64,000 nt of DNA from Vibrio gangliei (GCF_026001925.1 NZ_AP021869.1:682001-746000), one strand, 5' to 3'. Counted from the stretch's first letter, positions 47,635 through 58,451 are shown. Made by a program: numbers and translations. Notes: generated by a model not told the origin, from the letters alone.

Positions 47635-48205
47635 TCGTATTGCAAAGCAAAAAGGCGTCTCTTTAGTTGAGATGATGGTGGCATCTGCCATCAGTATTAT
47701 TGCAATCATCGCCGTTGGTAGTGTTTTTCTGTCGGGGCAAAAATTAGCCACAGAGAGAGCACAAAGATTGTTAGTTATCCAAGGGGTGAATGAAGCACTT
47801 CGGTATATCAAAGAAGATGCTCAACGAGCGGGTTTCAACGGCACGGATGGTTATTCGTTAATGCTTTCTGGGGCTTCAAATGTGATCAGCACGTCCTCTT
47901 CAAGCCTTGCTTATACCTATAAGAAGCCAGACGGTAAATATACTCAAGTGGCTTTTGCATTTAATGATGCCAAACTTAAGATCTGTGAGAAAACGGCGTC
48001 TGCTGCTATCTCTACCATTTGTACTCCTGATCAATCTTTACTTGATCAACACAGGTTAACCGTTGATTCATTTGTTGTTACTGAATCCCCATTAGGCAGT
48101 ACGGTGAGCTCTGCACTTATTACATTATCTTTGACAGCTTCTTTACTTGATGGGTCTCATACTCAAACTCTAAGCACACAAATTAAGCAAAGGAATTGGA
48201 AATAA
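47612..48205 (+). CDS. pilW: Minor pilin PilW-like
   Basis: A 197-residue prepilin with leader ending KQKG, then VSLVEMMVASAISIIAIIAV, the PilW signature. ATG 47612 with GGAGG 9 nt upstream, inside the end of fimT. Cys residues at KICEKTAS and TICTPDQ. The stop overlaps the next start (TAATG), so the cluster is translationally coupled. Confidence 0.88.
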   Translation: MATHLVNNRIAKQKGVSLVEMMVASAISIIAIIAVGSVFLSGQKLATERAQRLLVIQGVNEALRYIKEDAQRAGFNGTDGYSLMLSGASNVISTSSSSLAYTYKKPDGKYTQVAFAFNDAKLKICEKTASAAISTICTPDQSLLDQHRLTVDSFVVTESPLGSTVSSALITLSLTASLLDGSHTQTLSTQIKQRNWK

Positions 48206-49536
48206 TGATTTCCCGTGCTAGACATTTTTATTCTATTTCATCTCAGCAAGGTGCAGCGACTTTGCTAACAGCAGTGCTACTTCTTGCGGCCGCTTTAGTG
48301 GTATCTCTTGCCAGCTATAAAAGTGTTTTTTTTCAAGGGAAGCGTGCCCAAAATGAGATTGAGGCGAGGCAACTACACTGGAAAGGGGAAGGGCGCTTAG
48401 AGTGTGTATTCGCCAAACTGGTGGATGTTTCTTCGAATGACCCGAACTCAGTTTCATATAATGACTGTGATCAACCAACGAATATTCATATCACCAGGCA
48501 AGGTACTTCAAATCTATATACGGTTGAGTCGAATGAAAATGGCTATCGAGTGGTTAAGGTGTTAAGAGTGCCTACTGTAGGAACAATGGGAGCGTTGTCA
48601 GCTAATGCAGATATTTATTTTCTTGGATCGTATGAATTTAATCCTCAACCACTAGAAATATTGGCTTCGGGGTCACCTAAGTGTGTAAGTGTCAAATATT
48701 CGAAAAGTTTATATTTAGCTCCAGATACACCAAAAAGTGAGCTCGTTACCGATAAGGTTATGACACCAGAAATGCTATTAACGAGTTGTGATTCTGAATA
48801 TATTACTGATGTTGAAGCTGTGACGACATTGAAAAAACTCTCTGAAATAAATGATGGTCTTGATAGTGATGGGAACAGTTTATCTGATGAAACTGAATTT
48901 AAAGGTGATTATTTATACGAAGAAAATTTTCAACCTTTTGAAGAATTATTTGGTGTGCCTAAGAGTGAATTAACTTCGATAAAAGATGAGTTTGAAGTAA
49001 TTAATGGGGGGCAATGTGCATTATACGGGAATGGGACTACAGATAGAAATCCATCAAATTGTGCGTGTGACGCTAATATTGCACAAAAAATACTGCAAGA
49101 TAAAAAGTTAGTTTGGGTTGATGGTAATTGTGATATTGGCCTTGGTTCAAAGATACAAAGTGCTGATGCTTTTAAGGGTTCAACTGGCACCATTGTTGTT
49201 ATTCAGAATGGCATTTTTTCATCAACAGGTAGTGTTCCATTTAATGGTGTTTTATATCAGCTATACACAAACAATCTTTCTCCAAGTTTATCTGTTTGGG
49301 ATGGTTATACAGGTAAAGTATGGGCAAATAGTACATTTTCTGATATTGGACAGGTCCCTATTGCTTATCTTTCTGGTTCGTATGAGCCTAAAGGTTTAGT
49401 CGTTATTGATGCTCCAGACCAGATAGCAACATTTCACGGTGGTTTTAAGTTTACTTATGACAAATCCAAAATAGAAAACCCTTTAGGGCAGTTATTAAAA
49501 CCCAAATGGATAAAAGGATCATGGAATGATTTCTAA
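48205..49536 (+). CDS. PilX-like pilus assembly protein, first paralogue
   Basis: A 443-residue protein with a PilX N-terminal region (QQGAATLLTAVLLLAAALVV as the membrane helix; no standard Glu5). The following part SYKSVFFQGKRAQNEIEARQ recurs almost unchanged in the protein at 50038. The large C-terminal domain contains scattered Cys residues and ends in WIKGSWNDF. Much longer than P. aeruginosa PilX (about 195), as in other Vibrio minor pilin clusters. It may sit at the pilus tip. It overlaps pilV by 11 bp. Confidence 0.8.
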   Translation: MISRARHFYSISSQQGAATLLTAVLLLAAALVVSLASYKSVFFQGKRAQNEIEARQLHWKGEGRLECVFAKLVDVSSNDPNSVSYNDCDQPTNIHITRQGTSNLYTVESNENGYRVVKVLRVPTVGTMGALSANADIYFLGSYEFNPQPLEILASGSPKCVSVKYSKSLYLAPDTPKSELVTDKVMTPEMLLTSCDSEYITDVEAVTTLKKLSEINDGLDSDGNSLSDETEFKGDYLYEENFQPFEELFGVPKSELTSIKDEFEVINGGQCALYGNGTTDRNPSNCACDANIAQKILQDKKLVWVDGNCDIGLGSKIQSADAFKGSTGTIVVIQNGIFSSTGSVPFNGVLYQLYTNNLSPSLSVWDGYTGKVWANSTFSDIGQVPIAYLSGSYEPKGLVVIDAPDQIATFHGGFKFTYDKSKIENPLGQLLKPKWIKGSWNDF

Positions 49537-49924
49537 ACAGCAAGGCTTTAGCTTAATCGAAGTGCTGATCACCTTTGTGATTTTAATCGTTGGTATTATG
49601 GGCTTAGTCAAATTACAAACCTATATGGAAAGGCAAGCTGACTATGCGGAAAACAGCATCAAGGCACTGCATTTAGCTGAGGCTCAATTAGAATTGTTTC
49701 GTACACGCTCTGTTAGCGGGGCGGATGGAACCATTACTTTTGCCAGTATTTCTGATGGAAGCGCTGTTTCAGGGGCTTACTTAACTAAATGGATGGTCTC
49801 TGATTCTTTATCGGGTGCACTTAAAACCATTGAGATTGAAACAGGCTGGAGTAACCGTTGGAATGAGCGTCAGTCAGTTGCTTTGAAAACGATGATCTCT
49901 CAATACAATGAGTTTGATAACTGA
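49526..49924 (+). CDS. pilV: Minor pilin PilV-like
   Basis: A 132-residue prepilin with leader KQQG before FSLIEVLITFVILIVGIMGL, the PilV signature (Glu5 present). Start ATG 49526 inside the end of the preceding gene. Conserved ALHLAEAQLELFRTRS follows the helix. Confidence 0.9.
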   Translation: MISKQQGFSLIEVLITFVILIVGIMGLVKLQTYMERQADYAENSIKALHLAEAQLELFRTRSVSGADGTITFASISDGSAVSGAYLTKWMVSDSLSGALKTIEIETGWSNRWNERQSVALKTMISQYNEFDN

Positions 49925-50037
49925 GTCGAAGTTTTTTATCAAAAGTATGATGAAAAGTATGAGACGCATTTAACTAAGAGCTTTATCAATTAATATTTCT
50001 TTGTCTTCAAATAAAATAAGAAAGCAAAGGAATTGCA

Positions 50038-51318
50038 ATGAAGAAATATCAAGAGGGGGCGGCCAGCCTCCTTTTTAGTGGGTTAATTTTAATTGCTGCT
50101 CTCACACTATTACTGACATCTTATAAATCAACATTTTTTCAAGCCAAGCGAGTTCAAAATGAAATTGAGGCTCGGCAGAATCAGTGGGCGGGTGAAGGTG
50201 CGGTTGAATGCGCTTTTACTAAAGCTCAGCAAGATCGCAGCCGCCCCCAATTTATCCAAGCCGATTATTTAAAAAGTGATTGTCAGCAACCACTAGCGTT
50301 AGATGGTATTAACGTTGTTTCTCTTGGAAGCAAAAAATATTCACTTCAACCCTTGGATGAGCGCAGCCAGCCTGTAGTGCAAAAGGTGATGGATTTTAGT
50401 AGCGATCGTATTACAGGGGCGATCCAATCCACTGGAGATCTATTTATGCAGGCAGCAACGCTAGTTAGCCCTCCAGATCCTGGAGAAGAAACAGAAGAGG
50501 GCTGGGAGTGTGTAACTATAAGGTATAAAAATGCCATAGAGTTAAGCGGTTCTCTGGTTAACCATGGCGTACAAATCAATGAAAAACCGTATGATGGCTT
50601 TGAAGATAATGGGAAAAATTGTATCGACCTTAAGGAGAAAGGCAAAAATAAAAGAGAAAGTGGCCTATTGCATGATACAGAGTTAAAACCATTTGAAGCT
50701 ATGTTTGAAATATCGAAAAGTGAATGGATGCAAGTAAGAGATAACCCTAAGTATGACTTTACTATTATAACGGGTGACAAAGCCGTATCTGGAAGTGCTA
50801 TTCCACGAGTAACAGACTGTGGTCAAAAGGTTAAAGAGTTAATTGAACTTGGCAATACGCATATATGGATTGATGGTTCATGTGAAATTACTGGTGATAA
50901 TTTATCCGGTATGGCTCAGGCTTCACAGTCTACAGAGGGTGTGTTACTGATGGTTCACAACGGTGTATTTTCGTTAATAGGATCGGGAAACTTTAAAGGG
51001 GTGTTATTTCAACTAAATGATGGCTTTCAACCTACAAGTGATGACTGGGTGGGATTAGAAGGGAATGACTATTTAAGTAATAATGGTTACAACAATCAGG
51101 TTCATCAGGCTTTTGGTGATGATTATCCTGATGCGAATACCGCGGCCTACTTCCAACGAGGATCTTTTAATTTTACGGGGGGGCAGTTTTTAGATGTTGA
51201 TGATCAATTAGTGATGTTTCATGACTCGTTAAAATTCAGCTACAACGAAGATGTCATCGATGCTGTTCTTGGCTCGACACCACCACGCTGGGTAAAAGGT
51301 TCCTGGCAGGATTTCTAA
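50038..51318 (+). CDS. PilX-like pilus assembly protein, second paralogue
   Basis: A 426-residue paralogue of the protein at 48205. It shares SYKSTFFQAKRVQNEIEARQ, GEGAVECAFTKA, the mid-region LIMVHNGVFS-like strand, and the tail RWVKGSWQDF. The leader is MKKYQEG, followed by AASLLFSGLILIAALTLLLT. ATG 50038 follows AAAGGAATTGCA. The arrangement pilX-pilV-pilX suggests duplication followed by divergence. Confidence 0.8.
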   Translation: MKKYQEGAASLLFSGLILIAALTLLLTSYKSTFFQAKRVQNEIEARQNQWAGEGAVECAFTKAQQDRSRPQFIQADYLKSDCQQPLALDGINVVSLGSKKYSLQPLDERSQPVVQKVMDFSSDRITGAIQSTGDLFMQAATLVSPPDPGEETEEGWECVTIRYKNAIELSGSLVNHGVQINEKPYDGFEDNGKNCIDLKEKGKNKRESGLLHDTELKPFEAMFEISKSEWMQVRDNPKYDFTIITGDKAVSGSAIPRVTDCGQKVKELIELGNTHIWIDGSCEITGDNLSGMAQASQSTEGVLLMVHNGVFSLIGSGNFKGVLFQLNDGFQPTSDDWVGLEGNDYLSNNGYNNQVHQAFGDDYPDANTAAYFQRGSFNFTGGQFLDVDDQLVMFHDSLKFSYNEDVIDAVLGSTPPRWVKGSWQDF

Positions 51319-51326
51319 CTTTTTAT

Positions 51327-51366
51327 AATGTGCCGGATCTAGGTATAATCTGGCACATTATTTTCT
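51327..51366 (+). terminator. Terminator after the pilin cluster
   Basis: AATGTGCC and GGCACATT form the stem around GGATCTAGGTATAATCT; ATTTTC follows. TATAAT in the loop may be the -10 of tadA, which starts at 51380. Confidence 0.7.
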
Positions 51367-51379
51367 AAGAGCCAAATTC

Positions 51380-51901
51380 ATGACATCGTTACCGACAGAC
51401 TCTGCGACTACATTTACACCACAAGACCACGACTTTATGTTGCGTGCAATCGAGCTAGCGGCCATCGCTGAAGATAACGGTGAAGTGCCTGTGGGGGCTG
51501 TGTTAGTGAAAAATGGTGAGATTATCGCAGAAGGGTGGAATGCATCGATTGGGGCGTATGATGCTACCTCACATGCTGAAATTGTCACTTTGCGTAAAGC
51601 TGGGCAAACCCTACAAAACTATCGACTTCTTGATACCACCTTATATGTCACTTTAGAGCCTTGCCCTATGTGTGCTGGCGCTTTATTACATAGTCGAGTT
51701 GGACGCATTGTATTTGGGGCTTACGATTTGAAAGCAGGGGCGGCTGGAACGGTGTTGAATCTATTTGAAAGCCAAGCCTCATATCATTATGCGCAAGTTG
51801 AAGGCGGCCTGTTAGAGGAGCAATGTCGTCACCAGTTGCAAGCGTTTTTTAAACGCCGACGTAAAGAAATTAAACAAGCTAGGAAAGAGAAAGAAGAATA
51901 A
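51380..51901 (+). CDS. tadA: tRNA-specific adenosine deaminase TadA
   Basis: A 173-residue deaminase that converts A34 to inosine in tRNA-Arg(ACG). Zinc motif HAEIVTL and PCPMCAGALLHSRVGRIVFG hold the catalytic Glu and the zinc Cys ligands. The C-terminus is basic. ATG 51380 lies after a presumed promoter within the preceding terminator region. Confidence 0.96.
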   Translation: MTSLPTDSATTFTPQDHDFMLRAIELAAIAEDNGEVPVGAVLVKNGEIIAEGWNASIGAYDATSHAEIVTLRKAGQTLQNYRLLDTTLYVTLEPCPMCAGALLHSRVGRIVFGAYDLKAGAAGTVLNLFESQASYHYAQVEGGLLEEQCRHQLQAFFKRRRKEIKQARKEKEE

Positions 51902-51960
51902 AAAAAGGGGGGGATTATCGACAAACAAAATGTGAATTTGTTTGCCGAAATTGTCAGAAT

Positions 51961-52098
51961 CTATACTTCAGACCAGAAGATATAAGATCGATGACGCCAT
52001 AAAATTTGCTTTTTGTTGTTTGACAGCATGCGACGGCGACGAGTGGCGTTCGATTGAGTTCGAACTAGTTTACTTAGTGTTTTCTTCTTAGAGAACAT
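51961..52098 (-). CDS. Small Arg-rich protein, 45 residues, unknown
   Basis: ATG at 52098 preceded by a near-perfect ribosome-binding site (TAAGGAGG, 8 nt spacing) opens a 45-codon frame: MFSKKKTLSKLVRTQSNATR, then RRRMLSNNKKQILWRHRSYI and FWSEV, ending TAG at 51963-51961. It is strongly basic (ARRRR-type cluster) with a short hydrophobic, aromatic end. No known domain is recognised. Nucleic-acid or ribosome binding is conceivable from the charge. It lies alone between convergent tadA and mltF. Confidence 0.75.
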   Translation of the reverse strand: MFSKKKTLSKLVRTQSNATRRRRMLSNNKKQILWRHRSYIFWSEV

Positions 52099-52283
52099 AG
52101 GGTATGCCTCCTTAATGATTGTCTATTATTTTATTCTTTTTATATCGTCTCTTTGTGACGTACTCATGACAGTTGTAGCACAGTTTATTTTTCTCAGCTA
52201 ACTCTTTTTTACAAAAAAAACGGCTTTTATAATGTTTTTTGGTTGAGATTGTTATTTCTTCTATTTTTGGTTTCAATAGGCAT

Positions 52284-52311
52284 AAAAAAGCGAAACCATA
52301 TTTGATTTCGC
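52284..52311 (-). terminator. Terminator of mltF
   Basis: On the minus strand GCGAAATC and GGTTTCGC pair around AAATAT and are followed by TTTTTT. It lies 59 bp past the mltF stop. Confidence 0.88.
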
Positions 52312-52369
52312 CCTTATTCGATTTTACTTAATGGGGTTCACTTTCGTTCAAAGCGTGACTTCAATATGC

Positions 52370-53887
52370 TTATTGACTACCTTTGGCTTGTGATACAGAC
52401 CTTGTGTTAGTAGAAGACATATCACTATTGCTAGCTTCAGCATTACTCACAGAGCTTGCATCGATAACTTGGAAATCTTCGCCTTTAGGTGTGTTAGTTC
52501 CCCCCATTTGATTTTCTGACTCATAGCCAATAATGGTTTGGTAATAACGACGAATATTCTCAACGTAGTTTTTCGCTTCATCCCCTCGAGCAAAACCATA
52601 GCGTGTGTATTTGTAGTAGCCGGGAATACGCAGTTTCGGCAATCTATCTTTTACATCGGTCCATGAGTCCGGGTTACCACCTTCGTGCTGGGTAATACGG
52701 CGTGCATCCATCACATGTCCGTAGCCAACATTATAAGACGCAAGGGCAAACCAAATTTTTTCATGCTCAGGAATCGAGTCAGGAATACGTTCAACCACAC
52801 GTCTTAAATATTCTACACCACCATAAATGGATTCTTCTGGGTCCAAACGATTATTTACCCCAACCATTTTAGCCGTGGATTGTGTCAGCATCATCATGCC
52901 ACGAACACCGGTTGGCGACGTTGCTCTAGGGTTCCAATGTGACTCTTGGTATGCCAACGCAGCAATTAAGCGCCAATCAAATTCTTTTGAATATTTTTGG
53001 AATAAAGTTTTGTATTTTGGCAGTTTTGAATCAAGAGAGCGAATAAAGGCTCGGGTATCAACATAATCAAAGCTTTGTATATGACCAAAATATTTTTCTT
53101 CTAAGTTGGCCAATTGCCCTGATTGGTTAAAGTTACCAAAAAACTCCACCATTAACGCGTACAGAGAATCATCGTCGGTTTTACGAATAAACCAAGATAT
53201 AGGTTGATCTTCGGTTAGTTCAAACGCAAGCGCAAGGTTTGGGTGTAGGCGTTGAGTGATAGACAGTGAAACGGAGTCAACAATGGTAAAGTCGATTTTT
53301 CCTTCCGACACATCTTTTAATAAATCCGTGCTGTCTTCAGTCGCCGTGGTTTGCCACTTTAGTTCAGGATAAACTTTACTCAATTGTTGCAAGGTGTATT
53401 CGTACTGAGAGCCTTTCACCACAGTTAAAGTGGCTTCTTTATCGATGAGTTGTTGGAGATTTCTTGGGCGCCAAGTGCCTTTCTTATAGATCACTTGTTG
53501 ACTAATGTAGTAATAGGCTGGGCCTGCGTTGAATTTTTTCAATCGATCTGGTGTGTGGCTAAGCCCTGCGGCGACGATGTCCACTTCTTGATTTTCAAGT
53601 GCAGGAAGTAGCCCTGTTAAATGATAGGCCGGTTTGATTTCAAGTTTGACCCCCAGTTCATCGGCAAATTGCTTTGCTAACTCATATTCCAGCCCCGTCG
53701 GACCTTCTGGACCAATAAAATAAGATAATTGGTTATTCAGAGTCCCCACGCGCAAGACGCCACGCTCTTGGATCTTTTCTAGGTCGGTCATCGATTGAGG
53801 ATTGGGTTTGCATGCGGCTAATCCTAAAAGGATAAAAGCAATAAAAACCAATCGCTTAAATTGAGAATGAGAGTAAAAGGTCGTCAA
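52370..53887 (-). CDS. mltF: Membrane-bound lytic murein transglycosylase F
   Basis: A 505-residue outer-membrane lipoprotein that cleaves peptidoglycan glycan strands. Lipobox LAAC near residue 26; residues about 45-265 form an SBP_bac_3-like binding domain (VLRVGTLNNQLSYFIGPEGP); the SLT domain starts near 290 with AALAYQESHWNP, whose Glu is catalytic, then MMMLTQSTAKMVG and ALASYNVGYGHV. The last 45 residues are low-complexity Ser/Asn. Convergent with tadA, divergent from purL. Confidence 0.96.
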   Translation of the reverse strand: MTTFYSHSQFKRLVFIAFILLGLAACKPNPQSMTDLEKIQERGVLRVGTLNNQLSYFIGPEGPTGLEYELAKQFADELGVKLEIKPAYHLTGLLPALENQEVDIVAAGLSHTPDRLKKFNAGPAYYYISQQVIYKKGTWRPRNLQQLIDKEATLTVVKGSQYEYTLQQLSKVYPELKWQTTATEDSTDLLKDVSEGKIDFTIVDSVSLSITQRLHPNLALAFELTEDQPISWFIRKTDDDSLYALMVEFFGNFNQSGQLANLEEKYFGHIQSFDYVDTRAFIRSLDSKLPKYKTLFQKYSKEFDWRLIAALAYQESHWNPRATSPTGVRGMMMLTQSTAKMVGVNNRLDPEESIYGGVEYLRRVVERIPDSIPEHEKIWFALASYNVGYGHVMDARRITQHEGGNPDSWTDVKDRLPKLRIPGYYKYTRYGFARGDEAKNYVENIRRYYQTIIGYESENQMGGTNTPKGEDFQVIDASSVSNAEASNSDMSSTNTRSVSQAKGSQ

Positions 53888-54060
53888 AAGGAAATCTCAT
53901 AAAGCCAATAGAAGCTACTTTATATCAAATGGCGTCTATATCAGCAAAATTTGCCGTGAAAATTGTTGTTTTAGGTATGTAACATTTTGCTGCTACCTTT
54001 GGCTTTGTGAATGAAAAAACAACAACCCAATTAGATAAAAAATGTTTTGCGTAAAAAATT

Positions 54061-54111
54061 GCGCAAACGGTTGCTTTTTGAGTTACGTCTCAGTTGAATT
54101 TCCTCTATAAT
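54061..54111 (+). promoter_or_regulatory. PurR box and -10 of purL
   Basis: GCGCAAACGGTTGCTT (54061-54076) matches the PurR operator ACGCAAACGTTTGCGT at 13 of 16 positions. TATAAT at 54106-54111 is a perfect -10 downstream. The site is 160-175 bp before purL, so repression by PurR with hypoxanthine or guanine is expected. Confidence 0.82.
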
Positions 54112-54234
54112 ACGCCGCAAAAGGCTAAGGTGAGATTGAAATCAGCTGGTAAGTTAGCCTTAACGCATAGGCTTATGAACTGATTTCAATATCACTTTTC
54201 TTTTTTAAAACAACTGCTAAAGAGACCTAAGCAC

Positions 54235-57200
54235 ATGAGAATTTTGCGTGGTTCACCCGCTTTATCCGAGTTTCGTGTCAATAAGCTTTTAGAGCTTTGT
54301 CGTGAATTGAATCTACCTGTGTCTGGCATCTATGCGGAATTTACGCATTTTGCAGACCTCACTTCTGAACTGACTCCGCAAGCGCTTTCTAAACTTGAAA
54401 AGCTACTGACTTACGGACCAACCATCGAAGATCACGAGCCTCAAGGTCTATTACTTCTTACTACGCCTCGTCCGGGCACCATTTCTCCTTGGTCGTCGAA
54501 AGCGACCGATATCGCCCACAATTGTGGTTTGCAGCAAATTAAACGTCTTGAGCGTGGTACGGCTTACTACATTGAATCGAGCGAAACATTATCTGAATTG
54601 CAATTGGTTGAGCTAAAAGCGTTATTGCATGATCGCATGATGGAAGTGGTGTTCACGGATTTTGAGCAAGCCCATGCTTTATTCCAAGTGGCTGAACCTG
54701 CGCCATTAACGGAAGTTGACCTACTTACCGGTGGACGAGCTGCGCTTGAAGAAGCAAACGTTTCACTTGGGTTGGCTTTAGCGGAAGAAGAAATTGAATA
54801 CCTAGTTGAAAGCTTCACTGAAAAGCTAAAACGTAACCCAACCGATATTGAATTGATGATGTTTGCTCAAGCGAACTCTGAGCACTGTCGTCATAAAATC
54901 TTCAACGCAGGTTGGACTATTGATGGTGTTGAGCAAGAAAAATCTTTGTTCAAGATGATCAAAAATACCTATGAAGTGACGCCTGACAATGTGTTATCCG
55001 CTTATAAAGATAACGCAGCGGTGATGACAGGTTCAACGGTCGGCCGTTTCTTCCCAGATCCAAAAACTCGCCAATACGGCTACCATCAAGAACAAGCACA
55101 TATCTTGATGAAAGTGGAAACTCACAACCACCCAACGGCGATTTCTCCTTGGCCGGGCGCATCGACAGGTTCAGGTGGTGAAATTCGTGATGAAGGTGCA
55201 ACCGGTATTGGTGGTAAACCAAAGGCCGGTCTGGTGGGTTTCTCGGTTTCTAACTTGAAAATTCCTAACTTTGTTCAACCATGGGAAACCGATTTTGGTA
55301 AACCAAGCCGTATCGTAACAGCGCTGGACATCATGCTTGAGGGTCCTCTAGGTGGCGCAGCATTCAACAATGAATTTGGTCGTCCAAACTTGTTGGGCTA
55401 CTTCCGTACTTATGAAGAGAAAGTAAACTCTCATAATGGCGAAGAAATTCGTGGTTACCACAAGCCGATCATGATCGCTGGTGGTATGGGTAATATCCGT
55501 GACGAGCATGTTCAGAAGAAAGAAATTCCTGTTGGAGCAAGCCTAATTGTTTTAGGTGGCCCAGCAATGAACATTGGCCTAGGTGGCGGCGCGGCTTCTT
55601 CTATGGCTTCTGGTCAATCCGCGGAAGATTTAGATTTTGCTTCTGTTCAACGTGAAAACCCAGAAATGGAACGCCGTTGCCAAGAAGTGATTGACCGTTG
55701 TTGGCAATTGGGTGAAGAAAACCCAATCGCCTTTATTCACGATGTGGGTGCGGGCGGTATTTCTAATGCATTACCTGAGCTTGTGGATGATGGTGAGCGC
55801 GGTGGTATCTTCCAACTTCGTGACGTGCCAAACGATGAGCCAGGAATGAGCCCATTAGAAATCTGGTGTAACGAATCTCAAGAGCGCTATGTGTTAGCGG
55901 TTGCACCAGAGAATATGGAATTATTTGACGCTATTTGTAAGCGTGAACGTGCGCCTTATGCCGTGGTTGGTGTGGCAACAGAAGAACGTCAATTAAAACT
56001 AGAAGATTCACACTTCGACAATACGCCAATCGACATGCCAATGGATGTACTTTTGGGTAAAACGCCAAAAATGCACCGTGATGCGGTTACACTGAAAGCG
56101 AATAACCCAGCGATTGATCGCAGTGGTATTGAGCTTAATGAAGCTGTTGATCGTGTTCTTCGCTTACCAACTGTTGCTGAGAAAACGTTCCTTATTACTA
56201 TCGGTGACCGTTCTGTGACTGGTTTAGTAGTTCGTGACCAGATGGTTGGCCCATGGCAGGTTCCGGTCGCAAACTGCGCAGTGACAGCCGCAAGTTACGA
56301 TTCTTATCACGGCGAAGCGATGTCGATGGGGGAGCGTACGCCGGTTGCACTACTCGATTTTGGTGCATCAGCACGTTTAGCGGTAGGTGAATCAATTACT
56401 AACATCGCGGCGACGGATATTGGTGATATCAAACACATTAAACTGTCGGCTAACTGGATGTCTCCAGCGGGTCACCCTGGTGAAGATGCAGGTCTGTATG
56501 AAGCGGTAAAAGCCGTCGGTGAAGAGTTGTGTCCAGCGCTTGGTTTGACCATTCCTGTGGGTAAAGACTCCATGTCGATGAAGACCAAGTGGCAGCAAGA
56601 TGGGGAAGAGCGTGAAGTGACGTCGCCACTTTCTCTTGTGATCACGGCGTTTGCTCGCGTTGAAGATGTACGTAAAACCGTGACGCCTCAATTACAAGTG
56701 AACAAAGGCGACACCAGCTTAATTTTGGTCGACCTAGGTAACGGCAAAAATCGTATGGGCGCGACTGCGCTTGCGCAAGTGTATAAGCAATTAGGTGACA
56801 AACCTGCGGATGTCGACAATGCTGAGCAATTAAAAGGTTTCTACCTTGCGATGCAGGCCTTGGTTCGTGAGAACAAACTTTTGGCTTACCACGATAAAGG
56901 CGACGGCGGCTTATTTGTGACGCTAGCTGAAATGGCCTTTGCCGGGCACTGCGGCGTGAAAGCGAACATTGAAGCATTAGGTGATGACGCGCTAGCCGCG
57001 CTCTTTAACGAAGAACTAGGCGTAGTAATTCAAGTCCATAACGACGATCTGACTGCGGTACAAGCGACATTAGTGGCCAATGGTTTAGCGCAATGTTCGC
57101 ACGTGATTGGCTCTGTAGAAAACAGCGATTCTATTGTTGTGACTTCTGGCAATACGGTGGTTCTTGATCGTAACCGTACTGAGCTTCGCACCATTTGGGC

Positions 57201-58131
57201 GGAAACAACCCATAAGATGCAGGCTCTACGTGATAACCCTGCGTGTGCTGACCAAGAGTTTGCAGCGAAGAAAGACAACACAGACCCTGGTCTCAACGTG
57301 AAATTAAGCTTTGACATCAACGAAGATATTGCAGCGCCGTATATTGCGACTGGCGCTAAACCTAAAATGGCGATCTTACGTGAGCAAGGCGTTAACTCAC
57401 ATGTTGAGATGGCAGCAGCGTTTGACCGTGCTGGATTTGAAGCGACCGATATTCACATGAGTGACATCTTAACGGGTCAAGCAGCATTAGAAGAGTATCA
57501 AGGCTTAGTGGCTTGTGGTGGCTTCTCTTATGGTGACGTACTTGGTGCTGGTGAAGGTTGGGCAAAGTCGATTTTGTTCAACGACAATGCTCGTGAGCAA
57601 TTCTTAGCTTTCTTTGAGCGCCAAGAGACAATTGCACTTGGTGTGTGTAATGGTTGTCAAATGCTATCAAACCTACGCGAGTTGATCCCAGGTGCAGATT
57701 TATGGCCTCGTTTTGTGCGTAATGAATCTGAGCGTTTTGAAGCACGCTTCAGCCTAGTTGAAGTTCAAGAATCGAATTCTGCATTCTTTAATGGTATGGC
57801 GGGATCTCGTATGCCTATCGCGGTTTCTCATGGTGAAGGTCGTGTGGAAGTACGTGATGATGCACATCTGCAAGCGATTGAAAACTCGGGCACGGTGACG
57901 CTACGTTACGTGGACAACTTGGGTAACCCAACTCAACAATATCCAAATAACCCGAACGGCTCACCCAATGCCATTACGGGTTTAACGACTACCGATGGCC
58001 GTGTCAGCATCATGATGCCGCACCCAGAACGTGTCTTTAGAACGGTCGCAAACTCATGGCATCCAGAAGATTGGAATGAAGATAGTCCATGGATGCGTAT
58101 GTTCCGCAACGCACGTAAGCATATTGGCTAA
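54235..58131 (+). CDS. purL: Phosphoribosylformylglycinamidine synthase
   Basis: A 1298-residue large PurL (FGAR amidotransferase), step four of purine synthesis: FGAR + glutamine + ATP to FGAM. The N-terminal linker domain, [14 protein letters not shown] and [20 protein letters not shown] (active-site regions of the two AIRS-like halves), then the glutaminase domain with catalytic Cys in GVCNGCQML near residue 1138 and SHGEGR plus HPERVFR for the His/Glu. Normal length (E. coli 1295). Single-gene unit with PurR control. Confidence 0.98.
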   Translation: MRILRGSPALSEFRVNKLLELCRELNLPVSGIYAEFTHFADLTSELTPQALSKLEKLLTYGPTIEDHEPQGLLLLTTPRPGTISPWSSKATDIAHNCGLQQIKRLERGTAYYIESSETLSELQLVELKALLHDRMMEVVFTDFEQAHALFQVAEPAPLTEVDLLTGGRAALEEANVSLGLALAEEEIEYLVESFTEKLKRNPTDIELMMFAQANSEHCRHKIFNAGWTIDGVEQEKSLFKMIKNTYEVTPDNVLSAYKDNAAVMTGSTVGRFFPDPKTRQYGYHQEQAHILMKVETHNHPTAISPWPGASTGSGGEIRDEGATGIGGKPKAGLVGFSVSNLKIPNFVQPWETDFGKPSRIVTALDIMLEGPLGGAAFNNEFGRPNLLGYFRTYEEKVNSHNGEEIRGYHKPIMIAGGMGNIRDEHVQKKEIPVGASLIVLGGPAMNIGLGGGAASSMASGQSAEDLDFASVQRENPEMERRCQEVIDRCWQLGEENPIAFIHDVGAGGISNALPELVDDGERGGIFQLRDVPNDEPGMSPLEIWCNESQERYVLAVAPENMELFDAICKRERAPYAVVGVATEERQLKLEDSHFDNTPIDMPMDVLLGKTPKMHRDAVTLKANNPAIDRSGIELNEAVDRVLRLPTVAEKTFLITIGDRSVTGLVVRDQMVGPWQVPVANCAVTAASYDSYHGEAMSMGERTPVALLDFGASARLAVGESITNIAATDIGDIKHIKLSANWMSPAGHPGEDAGLYEAVKAVGEELCPALGLTIPVGKDSMSMKTKWQQDGEEREVTSPLSLVITAFARVEDVRKTVTPQLQVNKGDTSLILVDLGNGKNRMGATALAQVYKQLGDKPADVDNAEQLKGFYLAMQALVRENKLLAYHDKGDGGLFVTLAEMAFAGHCGVKANIEALGDDALAALFNEELGVVIQVHNDDLTAVQATLVANGLAQCSHVIGSVENSDSIVVTSGNTVVLDRNRTELRTIWAETTHKMQALRDNPACADQEFAAKKDNTDPGLNVKLSFDINEDIAAPYIATGAKPKMAILREQGVNSHVEMAAAFDRAGFEATDIHMSDILTGQAALEEYQGLVACGGFSYGDVLGAGEGWAKSILFNDNAREQFLAFFERQETIALGVCNGCQMLSNLRELIPGADLWPRFVRNESERFEARFSLVEVQESNSAFFNGMAGSRMPIAVSHGEGRVEVRDDAHLQAIENSGTVTLRYVDNLGNPTQQYPNNPNGSPNAITGLTTTDGRVSIMMPHPERVFRTVANSWHPEDWNEDSPWMRMFRNARKHIG

Positions 58132-58451
58132 TCGATTTTCGTAGCTTGAACGCTTCGCTTCTCGTTGTTCGAAAGAGATAAGCAAAGAGTAAAACGGTCA
58201 CTTCGGTGGCCGTTTTTATTTTTTGAGCTCAACTGCTTATTTATGACTAAACTTTGAACGATAAGGTTTTTGATAGATAAGATAATTCTTTTGGGTTATT
58301 GATATAAACGTCTACTACAAGGCGTAAAATCAATTGAAAACCTCAGAATTGATAAAGTCCTGACATTATGAATACGTAAACATCACAAACGCCCAATACA
58401 CTGAACCTTTGATGATATTTGTAAACGGTAAGTGAAATAAGGAATGCTGCC
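58132..58451 (+). other. 320-bp gap after purL with a terminator
   Basis: AAAACGGTCAC...GTGGCCGTTTTT at 58191-58217 is a strong terminator of purL. The rest is AT-rich; GTAAACGGTAAG near 58421 is close to the yceI start, but I find no defined promoter. Confidence 0.7.
58191..58217 (+). terminator. Terminator of purL
   Basis: AAAACGGTCAC and GTGGCCGTTTT pair around TTCG, a stable tetraloop, followed by TATTTTTT. Confidence 0.92.
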
